From Trochalopteron elliotii (lineage: Eukaryota; Chordata; Aves; Passeriformes; Leiothrichidae): DNA of 64,000 bases. The translations under genes and the position numbers were made by a program. Of this stretch, positions 36,981-50,886 are shown one piece after another (position 1 is the stretch's first letter; each line of letters begins with the position of its first letter). The DNA is taken from assembly GCA_024734555.1 (NCBI GenBank), contig JANPWX010019802.1, forward strand, positions 2,371,393 through 2,435,392. Direction: 5' to 3'. The notes under the pieces were generated by a model. The model made no database searches, had not been told where the DNA came from, and worked only from the letters and a program-made list of their open reading frames with translations.

Positions 36981-39900
36981 CCCCAACCAAACAAAAAACC
37001 CATGAAAGTTTATTTAGTTTTCTTTTGTTGTATCTTTTAGGACCAAATGATATCTCTACCTTCCTTTTTACCCCTGGTGTTCAAAATAGTTGCTCTGGCT
37101 GGACTTCCTCACAGGATGCCAATCCCTGCATTTCTCTTAAGCCAGTAGCACATGTGCTCTTCACTTACATTTAACATATTTAGTTTCCCATCTTGCAGTC
37201 TGATAAGTAGTTCCCATCACATTGATTGCATATCTTCTTCATCTCAACAGAGCTGGATTTTTGTACTTGGAACAACTTCAGACATATTTCAGCTCCTCAG
37301 GCCAGGGCCTTGGTGGGGAGCCCAGCCTCTTCACTCTGTTGGGTTTGTAGGAAAAACCAGATGATTTGGAATAAAAATATTTTTGAAAAACACCAAAGAC
37401 TTTTTTTGATTTTGTTAATTTTTTTCTTTCAGCTGGAAATAGAAGATATTTCAGTGACATTACATAGAAATGCAATGAAAATAGGTTTTGTGCTTTTTGT
37501 TTCTTTTCTTTCTCAGGGGTTAGAGGAAAATATTTTTATATAATTTTGATAATGAAGGTTTTGGAATCTTTTAAATAATATAAACATTTTTCTTGTGAAA
37601 TACTGAGCAGTTTCAAACTTATTTTGCTGGAATACTATGACTTGTAAAGTGCAAAGAAGCAATGAGAGAGCTCTTATGCCTTCAATGTAGAAGACAAAAG
37701 GGTTTTGGGGGCCAAGAGGAAATAACTGGTTCCTAACTATGGGCTAGGGACTGTTTTGTAATTAGGTTTTCCACTGCCATGAAAGAAGCAGTTTCTCCGA
37801 TTTAGACACCTGAATACATTTTACCACTTATGAACTCCATCAGTAAGAGCAGCCGCAGCCTGGAGGGAAATGGAAGGTGAAGCTGTAGAGCAGCAGGAGA
37901 CTGTTGGGTGGGAGTCTGTGGTGATGAGTTTTTTGGAGACAGATTGGTGGTTCAGAAAAGCACTCCAAATAATTTTAGCAGACTGTAGTCAATGATGGAG
38001 GTGTGAAGCAAGTTAAGAAAAGGTTGAAAAATGGATACTCTGTGATGCAAATGTGTTTTCATGATCTACACAGAGATCCTTGGGGAGGTCACAGTAGATT
38101 TGAAAGAGGTGTGGTACACAAAAGCTTTCAGGGGCCACAGAAAGAAGTAAATAGTTTGTTTCACTCCTTCCTTCTGTGCTACTTTTCTTCTGTTCCTAAT
38201 TTAGTTACTATTTTCTTTTTTGCTGTCTATCTCCATCATTTGTCACTTGGCCTCCTTTGAGTGCCCCAATTAAAATCCAACTACACTTTAGGATTGAAAA
38301 GAAAGATTTCCCCTAGTACCTTTTTCGTTACACAGTGTAATTTAGCTTAACATGTTTTTGGTTTATGACAAAATTGAATTGAAATATTGGCCCTATGTAC
38401 TAATAGTTCCAAGCTGTCTTCCCACTGGCTTCTGCACATATACATTATAGAGGTCTTTTATTCTGATCTTCTTCCTTCAAAAATTAATAACATTTAAATC
38501 AAAGCAATAGTTTATGTTCCTTTATCTTTGATCAGCTCTTTTCTGCATGCTTTTTATTTCTATTTCCTTCCATTTTGCAACTGTCACTCCTCATGACAGG
38601 AGTTGGTTTTGATTTCTAGTTACAATTCCCAGTTCCCATGAGACATTTTGATTTTAATATGGAGCCATCTTTGTGAAAGGGGCATCATTTAAATCTTTTG
38701 TAAGCTCTTGCAATTATGACGGGGAGAAGAGTAATATTTTGAGTATATTCCAGTATTTAGCACGTACATAACTTTGGACTTCCATCAAAGTGGTGTTTGG
38801 AGCAGCACAGATACTCTGAAATACAGTGCAATACATCTGTTAAATCACTTCTTTCTTCTTTTTAACTTTTCATCGTTTTGGTTGGTTTGTTTGTTTGCTT
38901 TTAAAGGAAATCAAGAAAATTCTGCAATTCATTTGTAGCATATATGTGGTATAGTTTCTTTTCCAACATCAAAATTTCAGTCAGTAACAGCTTCTACTGT
39001 TCTCATCAACACTGTCAGGATGTGCATTTGATTTCCTTTCTGGTAGGCAAGGTGAGGGAGGAGCAGGTGAGACTACAACATCATGGTGGAGGTAGCAATT
39101 TGGCTGCTACAGAAGGCAGCAAGATATGTTTAAATCAAAACTGAATAACAACCTGATTTTTATTCCATGGTTTTATATGAAGTACAGACATAGCATTGTG
39201 CAACACCCAAAAATCAAGTAGTTGAAAGCATTCCTTATTTCAATTTCAAAAACATACACCCAAACCCCAGAAATTAAACTGATTGCAGATGTATTCCAAA
39301 TAACCCTCTGATTTTAGTTCCATTTCCTGTACAGTTTCCCAGATTTTCTGCCTAAATATTGTTTCACCATTTTGGCATGAATATTTCATCAGTTTGGAAA
39401 GTATTTCAGGGTATTTCGACTAAAAGAAGAAAATAAAGATGCTGCAAGGTATATTATGTTGCAATTCAGAGATTTTAGAGAGGCTGAGCTTATTTCTCTC
39501 AGTATATTTGAACTCAAGTAACAGAAGCAATTTTCTGTTTTCTCAGTTCCACGCCTTTTCAGCACAGAGAGGGCAAGAGCTGCTTTCATTTTGTTCACAG
39601 TCCTGCTCCTGCCACTCTTTTGCTGGCTGTATCTTGCTTTTTTTTTTTTTTTTTGCTGACTTGTTTGTCTGTGTCTGCAGAGATTCCCTTCACTGCTATG
39701 TTTGTTAAAAACACATGTTCCCTTGTGTGTGAATGCCTACACACTCATATACATTGTTCTGCATTCAAATCAATCCCATATATCTGAGCCATTTCCCACA
39801 CTTGGGGAGATCTCATGAGACCCTATAGTTCAGTGGTTGCCCCACTCTCAGTGGATTAGTCCTTGTGTGACAGATTTACTGCTATTTTAGCCATTGCTGA

Positions 39901-41158
39901 ATAACAGGGTCCCTGTTATTTTGTATTTACAATTGTTGTGCCAGCAACTTCATCAAAGCAATGGCCTGCAGATCAAGGACTCATTCACTGGGAATTTAGC
40001 TGATGGAGAACTACATAATATTCTTTATGACAGAATACAGAATATTTCCTATGTTAGGAAACAAGTAAAACACAGGGGTTTACTTCTACTACTAGGGTTG
40101 TTCTTCAATGAACACTGGATTGTGTAAATAAATGCCACATATTTGAATAATGTTTTATAGTAAAAATTTCAGGTTGGCTTTTCTAATTTTTCCCATTAGG
40201 TGTTTAGTGTATTTGATAATTATTTTCATTACTTAATGCTGAAGTTTTATTGAACTAGAGGCAGTGCTTAAGGATAGAATTAGGACCCAGACTGCTGGTG
40301 TGCCACCAGTTTACAGAGAAGTATAGATGATCACAGTGTGTTGAGACCAAGTGCAGCATTACCTTAAAGTTTGCTGCAGGTAGTTCTACTTTGGTAGACT
40401 CTCCCCATGGTTTAAGTTTTCAGGAGTCAAAATCTATTAGTTTTTCAATTTTGTTTTCTGCTGGAATTTTTAAAAGGCTGTTTTGTAGGTTCCTCTCTTG
40501 TGGAAGCCTTTTCTGGCAGCCATTTTATATGGCAAACATTTAAATTGTGTGTAGGGAAGTTTCCTTCCTTAGCACAGAATACTCCTTATGGCTGGATTTA
40601 TGTTTTCCTCTGGCTCTCCTATGAAGAAGTATTTTTGTCACTGCATGTTATAAGATAGCTTGAAACTGCTTAGACAAGCAGTTATTTAACTATTTAATTT
40701 ACAAAAACCTAGCAGTAACTAGAAAATGTATACTAATCCTTGGAGTGTGTCTTCTTTTTGGTGACGAGCTCTATTTAAGTCATACCAGTAAAATAATCTG
40801 CTCCCTTGTGATTTTACTTACCATGGAAAAAGGAAAGTTATTCTTTCCATGTAATGATATTTTCCATCATGGGTAGGGACCTTGTATTTTACGTATTTAT
40901 TCACTTATACATTTTTTTATAATTTACATTTTAGCTTTCTTCAAGGTAATGAGCAGGCAGTTTTTAAATTTTAGGTCAGATATGCCTAGATAATATACAT
41001 TCTTTTATCTTGTTTCTTTCTAAGTCCTGTCTTTGAGTGCCACTAAAAAATGCATTCTAGAGTTCTGCTTATTTTTATCAAAGCTAGAAACTTCTGAGGC
41101 AGTGAGGGATTTATTTTATGCCCTGTGTCACAATTTCATGTTGTCACTGATGATATGA
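36981..41158. other. Intergenic, nothing recognised
   Basis: AT-rich sequence between two CR1 fragments, with a 17-base T run at 39638-39654. No coding exon was recognised. Confidence 0.6.
39638..39654. repeat. Poly(T) tract, 17 bases
   Basis: A homopolymer of 17 T. No retroposon body is recognisable beside it. Confidence 0.9.
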
Positions 41159-41388
41159 AGTTTAGATGGATATTAAGAAAAAGTTTCTTCATCGGCAGGG
41201 TTGTTAAGCATTGGAACTGCCCAGGCTGTCCAGGGAAGTGGCTGAGTCACCATCCCTGGAGATCTTTTAAAGACGTGTAGGTGTGGTACTTAGGGACATG
41301 GTTTAATGGTGGGCTTGGCAGTGCTGGGTTAACAGTTAGACTTGATGATCTTAAAGGTCGTTTCCAACCTAAATGATTCTATGATTTC
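41159..41388 (+). mobile_element. CR1 LINE, 3' end fragment
   Basis: This fragment has AAGAAAAAGTTTCTTCATCG, then CCAGGGAAGTGGCTGAGTCA, CCATCCCTGGAGATCTTTTA, TTTAATGGTGGGCTTGGCAG and TTCCAACCTAAATGATTCTA. It is the same tail type as 5925-6216 and is 5'-truncated. Confidence 0.92.
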
Positions 41389-44300
41389 CAGGCTGTGTTT
41401 ATCTAGATTGTCATTTAGGATGGGACTAGTCTGACCTATGTGTATGTGTGTGGGAAATGAGAAAAGGTTTTGCATTGTCTTTGTTGCTCCCACTTGTTAC
41501 TACCAGTAGGGTGAGTAGAATATGAAGTGTGAGCAAATGAAAGTAAAGCAATGGAGGAAGCAAAGCTGCTACTATAATGTGCTGCAGACCTCTTGTAGAG
41601 TCACTGCTTTCTATTATAACCTGCTTCTCTGACAGAGGCAGTGCTCGAGCATTAGCTCCACCCTGGTGAGGTGCCAGGTTATGGCACAGTAAAATAGCCT
41701 ACTTGTAAAAGTACTTTTCTTTCCCAGATTAGTGCAAGAAAGCAAAAGATAAAAATCAGAGTACTATTGCTCTCTGATGATGTGATTCTTTTACTGGAAA
41801 TACTAGCTACAGAGTGCTCCTATTGTGTAGGTTGTGTCAGGATCAGAACTGTCCTTTGCCTGTTGGAAAAAGAACTCCTCAGAAAGTAAGATTGAAAGAG
41901 ATTTTTTTCTAACAGTAGGAGAAATTTTCCAATGGTGGCATCTGGTTCATGCTTCCCTAGCAAAGTAAGCTGTGCTATGCACAAATCTTGGTTAGGTTGA
42001 TCAAAGGTCTCCAGGGTTTTGACCTGTCCCCAGCAGAGAAAGGTATCATTTATATTAATTATTCCAGCTGCCTTCGTCCTTTGGTCTGTTCCACTTTTCA
42101 CTGTGGCATAACCATCATATCTCTTCTGTCCTTTCAGTAGGAATAATGAGGAAGATGGGATGGGTCACTATGGCAGCCCTTTACTGACTATAAATTTCTA
42201 TTCAGGGACAATTTTTCTGTAAAAAGTGATTCTTCCTGGAACCATACAAACCCAGATGTTGCAATGGCAGAGAAACATATGCTAGTGAGGAATGAGACAG
42301 CACTGTGGATTATCATAATTTGTTTTCCACTAGTGCTCTCAAAAAGAAAGATTAAATGCTGAAATACATGAGTCAACTCAGTGGAGAATTAGGATATTAT
42401 TGGCATTGGCTCTGCAGTCATTATACTGTGGAATACAAGGGTGCAGGGATGTGAGGACAAATGACTAAGGAATAAAATTTCCTAGCTGAATTATGGTACT
42501 TCCTTGTAGGGAGTATTGTCTGGTTCTCCCACCAAACTTGGAGGATGCAAAGTTGTTTCCATCATTCCAGTTTCAGAATTATTATTTAATTGTGGAAGAG
42601 TCTTAAAATGGACTGTCCTGACAGGATGCTTCAGCTGACAGAGACGGCTTAGAACATACTCAGTTTCCAAAAGTAAAATCTAAACCGTGAAAGTTTGAAT
42701 GCATCTTAAGACACAAAATATTAAAAAAAAAACCCCAAGGTACTTACTTTCAACTTTTTCTGCATTGTTTTAAAATATATTTTTTACATTTTCTGAAGAT
42801 TTTTAAGTCTTCAGTCAGGATCAGCAACAGGCAGTACTGCAAAAGACAGCAAAACAGCCCTGCATTCACTTACTGAACTCACCAGTGCTTCAAGGCTGTT
42901 TGTACAGGCAGATATTTGTGCCAGCAGTAAGATTCTTGCAGGACTGTGTCCTCAGACAAGAAGTAATATATCAAACAGAATAAAAGGGACCTGTGAAACA
43001 TAAATGATCTTGCCATACATTTGTTTCTATTGTTAATATAGATGAGGACCTTCATAGCATCTAAAGGACTACATTTTTGGCTTCAGCACAACAAGCTGTT
43101 TTATGTATGAGCTGTATGTAATTATATTGAAAACAAACTTTGCTTCAAGAACATTTTTGGCTCCACTGTGCAATAACACAAAGGGCCTTTGTTATGCTCT
43201 CATCAGTGTTATTTATGGATTTCAAAGGACTTACTAAAGGACAGTTTCATCTGATGGTATTCATCCACTGACCCAAATTTAAATGTAGTGACTTATATTC
43301 ATATTCATAATAATTATTAATATGATCAACCAGACAAAGATTTCTGAAACTAGAAATGGGATCACTCTATATATTGAGACCTGGAACAGCAATATGTAGT
43401 CGTGTTTCAGATCCAAGGCTTTGAATGTGCCAGAATGGAAAATGCAACAAAAGGCTTTGCATAATTCACATCAATTATAATCATCTTCACTTGAATTGAA
43501 AATGAAGCTCTTGGTCTCTTAAATAGGGGGAAAAAAGGAAAAAAAAAAGGCGGGGGGGCAGAAAGAGGGAGCTAAGTGGATCTTGGAAAAATGGAATCCC
43601 AGAGCGAAGTGGATTTGTGAATATCTGCCAGAAGCTCCTATAGGACATTATGAAGCTAGGTAAGGGCACTGTGCTTTCCTCTGGCTTGCCTAAACAACCA
43701 TTACATTAAAGGACTACTTTCAGGAATCCTACTTTGCCCAGATTTTTCCTGCCTGGCTGCAGGACTTGGGAAGTGTCCAATGACAACTCTCTGTTTTTCT
43801 TCAAACTGAGCATGACCACAGACAAGCTCTTCAGGGCCATAGTCAGACCACTTGCTCTCAGTAAAAACCTTTGATTTTGCAACTGCTGTGGCATCTACAT
43901 GTATGCATGTGCCACTCAGCAGTTCAGAGCACTATTTATACAAAACTGGAAGATCCAGCTTCCAGAGGCACTAGTGGACAAAGTATTTATCACAGTGAAG
44001 TAAACTTATATGAGCCAGTCTGAATGTTGCTCCTGTTCATTTTTTTGCTTTGGCATCCCAGATGTAAAATAGATGGTCAGTATTTTTTTAACTCACTGGG
44101 TTCCAGTAAAATTAAAGACTTAAAAAAAAAAAAATTATGAATCACTGAGACATTGCAAGAAGGGAGTTTATATATGTAATCTAATTATATAAGCTTCTTC
44201 AGATGAATTATACTTTCATTACCATAGCCTTCTGCTACATCCTTGTTGTTTATTCATACTATTAGTAGTTGTAGAGACTAGATGTTATTTGAGATGATGA

Positions 44301-46945
44301 ATCTCTGTCTGATTTTCTTTGCTTAATGAACAATTTTTTTTGGGTCATGCAAACTGCTGGGTCACATTGATTTAATGCATAGTTGTGAATACTGGGCACT
44401 TCTAAACATCAGTTTCAGTGCTCTGAAATGCAAAATTTTTCTACTGTAGCACCTTTCCTCTTGAATTTTCCCAGATTTACTGTGACCTATAGCTAACATT
44501 TAACTCAAAGTTTGTTATCACCCTACAGGAAAGACAACAGACATTGTTTGGATGGAAGGAGGTACTTGTAAACTCAGGAAATAAGCATAACAAATTGGCA
44601 TTATCATCAAGACACTGTTTACAAACTATTCCTTAGCATCAGACCGTTCTTTAGTATTAACCAAATAGTTAGCTATAATAATTAAATGTTAATTTATTCT
44701 TGACCATCAGGAGCAGATTCCAATCAGGTTCTCCTTGTTCTGCATGTTCGATGGTGGTGTTCTGTTGTTTCCTTTAGAAACCGCTGAGGGGCAGCAGGTT
44801 TTCACGTGGAAATGGGTTTTTATGTGTAAGGAAATCTGGAGCTGTATTATACATTTGATTATTTTAATGAATTCCATGCATCAGATCACTGAAAGCTATA
44901 ACAAAAGTTTCACTGTGTGCTCCTGTAAATGAATGTGATTTTTGCTTGTTTATTAAATCTTGATGTATTTTATCTCCACGAGTAGAAAAAACCTGAAGAA
45001 TGTCCTATGAGCGTCTGCAAAGCCCCGTTTATGGCTGTAGGGTGCCTGTAAGATTGAATAAATGGATAAGTCTGTCACATGCACAGCACAATTTTAGCAC
45101 TACTTTTAGAAAGGAGGCCAGCATATTAGGACAAAAGAATGAGAAGAGCTTTGATTCATTAGTTAGATTTATTACAACTAACAAACTGACTAATGGAATA
45201 GGCTATGTTACTCAGAAGTCTCTGTAGGCTTCAGATGCCTAACTAACCAGACACCCTAATAAAACAGATCCTATTCTAGTCAGGCTATTAAGCTTGTGCC
45301 ATGAACAGTAAAGACATATCCAGTAGTGAATGCAGTACATTCTTCTAATACCTCTGCTTTAGCTAGCTACCTTATGTGACTGTGTGTGGGCTTTGATCCT
45401 GGCTGCCCAGATGTGCTACAGGGACTCACAGCAGCCCACAGGTTTGGAGTGAAGCACTTTTGTCTGTCAGCATTGGATGCTCACCTGTGTGATCTGCCCA
45501 AATGTCAATAAGCCAAGGAAATAGTGATTTAGATCCGTGATTTTTTTTCATATATATTAGTGACAGCAGAATAGCTGATTAGGTTTGCAGAGGACTTCTT
45601 CATAGCTTATGCATGAAGATTTGAACCAAGGGCCAAATCCTTTTCCAGCCAAATGATTTTCTGCATGCATTTTGAAAAATGCTAGCAATTAGTATTTGGA
45701 CATATTCCTATGTCCCTTCTGTCCTCCTCAGCTGAGGACAACTTCCAGACACAGCTTTTCAGTAATACCTCAGGGCACTTTAAGGTAAGTATTCTGGTAA
45801 AAATCACAAGTAAAAATCAAAAGTCTGACTTGCTATGCTGCTACACCTTGGGCAGTTTGTAAAAATTCCGTCAAGCATAAAAGTAAAGCATGAACAGATT
45901 CTTTAATTTAGTTCTTTACTTTCATACTCCTAAGCAGCTGTTCTTCCACAGGCTGACATGACAAAACTGATAAGCTATTTTAATTTTCTAGCCAAAGGTT
46001 ACTGGAGTACGGGCTGTCCTGGCCACACTCTCACACCTTTGCAATGTTTTATATTCCCCACATGTGGGAAGATGCTGATGGGTTAGAGTCAGGTGTATCA
46101 TTATGATACACAAGGATTGCTTAATTCCTAAGCAAAACAGCTAATCCTGTTTGTGTCCCTTTGTGCCTTGGTATCACTGTGAACTGAATGGAGCACATAC
46201 TGTTTATATACTGCTTCAGGTCTGAAAGAAAAAAAAACCCAGCAAATTGTCTTTCAGGTCAATGGTGCAAATACTAATTATCTTTAAGAGTCCTGTCTGC
46301 CTAGAAGAACCAGCAGAACCAGTCATATTAAACATAGGTGTAGCAGTATGAAAGTAGGGTGGAATAACAATGACTTATCTGAGACAAGAATTCTCATGTA
46401 AATAGAAGCATTAGGAAAAGCAGTAGAAGATTTAAAGAAAATAGCCTCAATTTTCTGTCCAGTTATGGGGCAGTCTTGCCAACATAACAGAGGGAAAGCT
46501 TTCAAGGTCTACCCTTGCAGAAAGCAGTGGCTTTAGAGGACATGGCTCTTCATGCCTATCAGATCTAAATTTTGCCTGGTTGTGTGGTAGATGCAGTTCT
46601 GCACATCATTTAATATTGCACACAGTGCCTCTTTGCCTCTGTGCTGTCCCTGTTCCAACCTTTCTGTCCTCTGTCCCATTCTCCATAATTTAAAATGCTT
46701 GTCTACACTGTATGCCATTTGATTTTTTTTAAGATGAGAGGACATCTGGCCATTTTCAAAATGAAAAAAGGAAGTAAAATAAGACTAAAATGTTGCACAA
46801 CTGGAGTCTTAATTAGTTTTTACAGTTCTTGTAAAGAAGACACTTCCTTGTTAAGTTGCAAATACAGGTGTAATTAAGCCTGTTCTGAAGTTAAATAGGA
46901 ATTAACAGCTCTTCTGGTTTCTATCCGTGTACGCAGATCTGAGAA
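41389..46945. other. Intergenic, nothing recognised
   Basis: About 5.6 kb without a recognised gene or repeat family. A purine-rich stretch with A runs and a G run lies near 43530-43570. Confidence 0.6.
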
Positions 46946-47006
46946 GCCATTAGAGGGCCTCCCCTCCCTATGCTGTAGCCGTGCACAGAGCCACCTGGAG
47001 GCAGTG
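46946..47006 (+). promoter_or_regulatory. Pair of CTCF-like motifs
   Basis: GCCATTAGAGGGCCT (46946-46960) contains the TAGAGGGC form of the CTCF core, and CCACCTGGAGGCAGTG (46991-47006) is a second near-match in the same orientation, about 45 bases away. They lie between BHMT and JMY. The call is motif-based only. Confidence 0.35.
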
Positions 47007-47340
47007 TTTGCACAATTTCCTGAGATTTCATCATGCAGAAAAAATCTGAGAAAAAATTATATACTGGGAAGCATGATTAAAAATAAAAAAAGCCTTTCCT
47101 TTCATAGGATAAACCTTCGATTTTTCCATGGATCTGTAATACTGTGATGCTCCTGTGAAGTGCTTCTTTACAAAAGCCTTTGTAGAAACAGCCAGCAGGG
47201 TATTCCAGCATACCAGCTGACAAAATTGAAAAGAACATGCAAAATTTCCTGCATGGGGCAGAAAAACATCGCTGCTTGACTTTAAGTATGGTGGAGTCGT
47301 TTTATTCTTGTTTTTTTCCTCCTGGGTAGGACTGACCTAT

Positions 47341-47380
47341 TGTTTGTTTGTTTGTTTGATTGATTGATTGATTATTGACT
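47341..47380. repeat. (TTTG)n(ATTG)n microsatellite
   Basis: Four to five TTTG units pass directly into ATTG units, a compound tetranucleotide repeat. Confidence 0.92.
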
Positions 47381-47875
47381 GATTATAAATAAAAACGGAT
47401 CATGGAGCTTCCTTCCCGTGTTACACTTGCTACTTGATTTCCTTCTTCAATTGCACAGAAACAATAACATGCAAATGTTTGCAAATGCCTGCTACAAAAC
47501 TCTCCTGAACCACCCAGTGACAACTGATAATGCTTGTAAAGCTTAGCTTGATTGATGCATGTTTGCTGTTCCTTTGTTAATTGTGAGGTAAGTCAGACTT
47601 CTCCCCATTCCAGACATACATTTCTCAATCTGCTTTGAAATTCATTCTCTCCACTCTGATTGCAACAAGTCCTATTACCCAAATTTGTTCTTCTGTCAGA
47701 TACACAACTTTACTAGACACAGAAGTTCTGATGTGTAGTTGACCAAAATATGTGGAAAGTCCATCTTCAGATTCCTAACGTTGGGAGGTAATTGATTGCT
47801 ATCTGTCTCAGGAGTTGTGCATGAAGAAGTACACACCACTGACAAAAGTCAGTACCATGATTTCATAAAATTTAT

Positions 47876-47925
47876 GTCAAATACCATTTATCTGAATAAA
47901 GTCAAATACCATCTATCTGAATAAG
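47876..47925 (+). repeat. 25-bp tandem duplication
   Basis: Two adjacent 25-base units each begin GTCAAATACCAT and end ATCTGAATAA plus one base. They differ at two positions. Confidence 0.9.
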
Positions 47926-48984
47926 AGAAAGATAATGAAGAACCTTGTAACAAAGCAAGCTGCTGAAATAATGTATTTTACCGTAATATTCTGCCCATCC
48001 TGTTTCACTGATGTTTATACTTAATTAAATGCAGGATTAAAGTAGATTAGTTTATATTCAATATTTTATTAAGTCAATGGAGCAGAACAGGACAGATACA
48101 TGAATCCACTTCTTTTAATGTTTAGATTTAAAAAATGTCACTGAACCTGCCATTGCATTTGTGAATAGAGTTTAAACATAAGAAGAAGCCACATACTGCT
48201 TTAGGAAGAAATTTGTGGTACCTGAAGATGTGAGATTAAGGATTCTTAGAAAACTTTATTTTCAAAAGAAGAGGGGAAAAAAGCTGTGTTTTCTGCAAAA
48301 AACTGTGGATTTTGTTACTAACTCCCAATTTTCCATCTTTACAACGCCCCCCCTTGCATTTCTGTGGTTTACAGATAAATCAGACCAACACCTGATCATT
48401 ACACAGCAGGTTTTTAGGCCTTTTTTTTTTTTGCATTAAATTCTTGGAAACATCAGAGCTGATTAAATATGTAGCCATCTCCTCATGTGTAGTGCAGATA
48501 GATAGTAGTTTCTGAAGTTTATGCTTTGTTCAGGTCCCTCTTGTCCTGACATTCAGTGTCATGAATAAGATTTATTCTTTTGATTTCAGGAAGTCCAAGA
48601 CTCTAGACTTTCATTTCTGGATCTGAATTTCTGAGGTTCAGATCACTTCTGCTCACAGGTGAAAAAACATAGGAGATACGAAGCTCTGGAAAAAGGTCTG
48701 CCGGAGGTGATTTCTGGGTATATGATGAATCACAGACTCAGAGGGAAGAATGAATGAACAGGGTCTTTTTGATTAAGAGAGAAACAAGGAATGCATGTAA
48801 ATCCTCAAATGTATAACAGACTTTAGCAAAGGAAGAAATTCTTCATGTTTTCATGTCTCTAATGAGCTGTAAAGAAATAATGGAGAAAAGCAAATAAAAA
48901 ATAAAGAGAATAAATTCCATGAAGGAATATTCAATTTAGGAAAATTTTGTTAAAAGTGAAGTAACCAGACATGATGCCTGTGGG

Positions 48985-49023
48985 CCCCTTCCATTTCCAA
49001 ATATTCTGTGTTTCTGTGATTGT
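48985..49023 (+). mobile_element. Short CR1-like tail
   Basis: GGGCCCCTTCCATTTCCAAA followed by TTCTGTGTTTCTGTGAT resembles the last bases of a CR1 with its ATTCTGTG tail repeats. It is too short for certainty. Confidence 0.45.
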
Positions 49024-50482
49024 GGACATTGAACTCAGCTGGCATTGTCATGGAAGCTACATCCTTAGATTTACTTCCAAACAGGTTAAGCAAAGCCCAA
49101 GTCCTACCAATAAATGATCCTTAGGGTAGTAAATACAGGAGCTAGCCTTCTACAGCACCTTTCATTGCCTATTTAAGTTTTCAGGGCTTTCCAGGGAAAC
49201 AAATTTCCTAGGCTGTTGGCCTTTCTTACTTCCTTAACATTAATTAAGCATTAGAAACATATGGAAATCTAACAGTTTCCTTATGCCAAAGATGTTACAC
49301 AGAAAGAAATGGGAAAGAAAGCTTGGTAGCTTGGTTGTTTTTGCTGGTTGTTGTCTTTTTGGATTTGGGATTTTTTTTCAGGCAGTGGCTGAATTGGATT
49401 TTTTTGGTGGAGGCTGGGACTTTTTGACAGATTGGGGTTTTTTAGTGATCAATAAAACATCCTGAAGTTGTTTCCATCCCACTGGAAATTCCTTTATAAG
49501 CCCAGCCTGTGATAGGGATAAAACAGAGAATATTTGTTTCACCCCGCTTTTGGGCCAGCTCTCATTTTCCATATCTTCAAATGGCCTTTAGGTATTTCTC
49601 ATCACGTGTTAAAATTCATCCTTTTCAAACTGGGTATCAAAAATTCAAAATCATATCTTCATAAATACCAGGTTTTTCAGTATTCTGTGTTGTGAAGCCA
49701 TTCATTTCAATGAACTTGCAAATTTTTGCACATTATGACAGTTTCCAAAAAAATCAGCCCAGCTACTTATATAGTGTATTGTGGTCAAGCAGCATTCTAT
49801 GCCACAAGAAGTCCCTAAACAGATAAGGATTGTTCAAAACACTTCTGTACCAGGTGTAGCCTTGTTTTAAGCCACCTAATCATGCACATGTCCTTAGTGC
49901 TACATGCATTTCGGTGATGATCAAAGATCTGGCATTCCTGTTTTACAGATTTTTGCAATATTCACTCTCTGCAGAGGTAATGTTGAAAAGCATTTAAGAA
50001 GGAAAGGATAAATAAAGCATACAAAGTATATATACTTACATGGACGCTTTCCAAATAATCTGCATTTTAAAATATCTACTTTTTTGATTTATCTGCTTTT
50101 GGCTTTCAGGCAAAATTTTTAGCTAGTAAGTACTTCAACATGTTTTAAGCCTGGGGAAGGGAGGCTTAAACCTGTCTGCCGTAATAGTCTTTAAAGGATA
50201 CCTGAAGTTTCTCATTGAAGTGTTGCATATGTGTTTCTTGAACTGCAGAATTACCAGCATAGATAGAAATAAGAAAATAAGCTTATATATAAGAAGTAGT
50301 CTTATGTGGAGGCAGTCAGGCCTCAGGAGGCTGTAGAGCCTGGTCATAGTGCAGACACTCTCCCTGGGAGAGAAAGCAGCTCTTAGGTTTCAAGTTTGAA
50401 GTGATACACGTAAGGGAGAAGCCTTGACAGACTGCTCTCCCTCACGGTGACAAAAGTGGTTGCCCCCAGAAGCCTTTGCAAC
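49024..50482. other. Intergenic; possible LTR-associated flank at the right end
   Basis: No gene was recognised. The last 180 bases or so (about 50300-50482) look compositionally like the following LTR and may belong to the same element, but I could not assign them. Confidence 0.45.
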
Positions 50483-50886
50483 TGTTATGTTAATTGTTTG
50501 TACCCCATTGGTCCTTTCCCTTCCCCTCTCCCTTCGCCCCAGTTGATTGGTCCTTTCTTGATCCTTCCCCTGATTGGTCTGTCAATCCTCCAGCTGACTG
50601 GCCAAGTTATGTAACCCCGCCCCCTGCCTTCCCTATATAAACCACTGCTCCCCTGACACTGGGTCCTTTTGTTCCTGGATTTCTTCCTGGAGTAAAGGCT
50701 GCTGAGGAACTCCAAGCAAGAGGGCCCATCTCATCTTTTCTGCACTACCCCAGAGGCTTGCTGCTCAAAAAGAGCCTGAAATCACCTCGGCAGCTGAGCA
50801 GTTGTGCCTGTGCCTCCAGGGTGTCTTTTTAAAGACCCTTCTCTGAGGGAGGTCCCAGCACCTGACCATCTCTGCCCATGGTAACA
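50483..50886 (+). mobile_element. ERV LTR with intact promoter boxes
   Basis: A segment of 404 bp bounded by TGTTATGTTAATTG and CATGGTAACA, giving a 5-base TGTTA/TAACA inverted terminal pair. The U3-like half holds three ATTGGTC inverted CCAAT boxes, a GC box CCCCGCCCCC near 50616 and a clean TATA box TATATAAA at 50634-50641. This is a complete class II promoter layout pointing right. No target duplication or internal region was recognised, so it is read as a solo LTR. Its predicted transcript would run towards BHMT, antisense to it. Confidence 0.7.
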
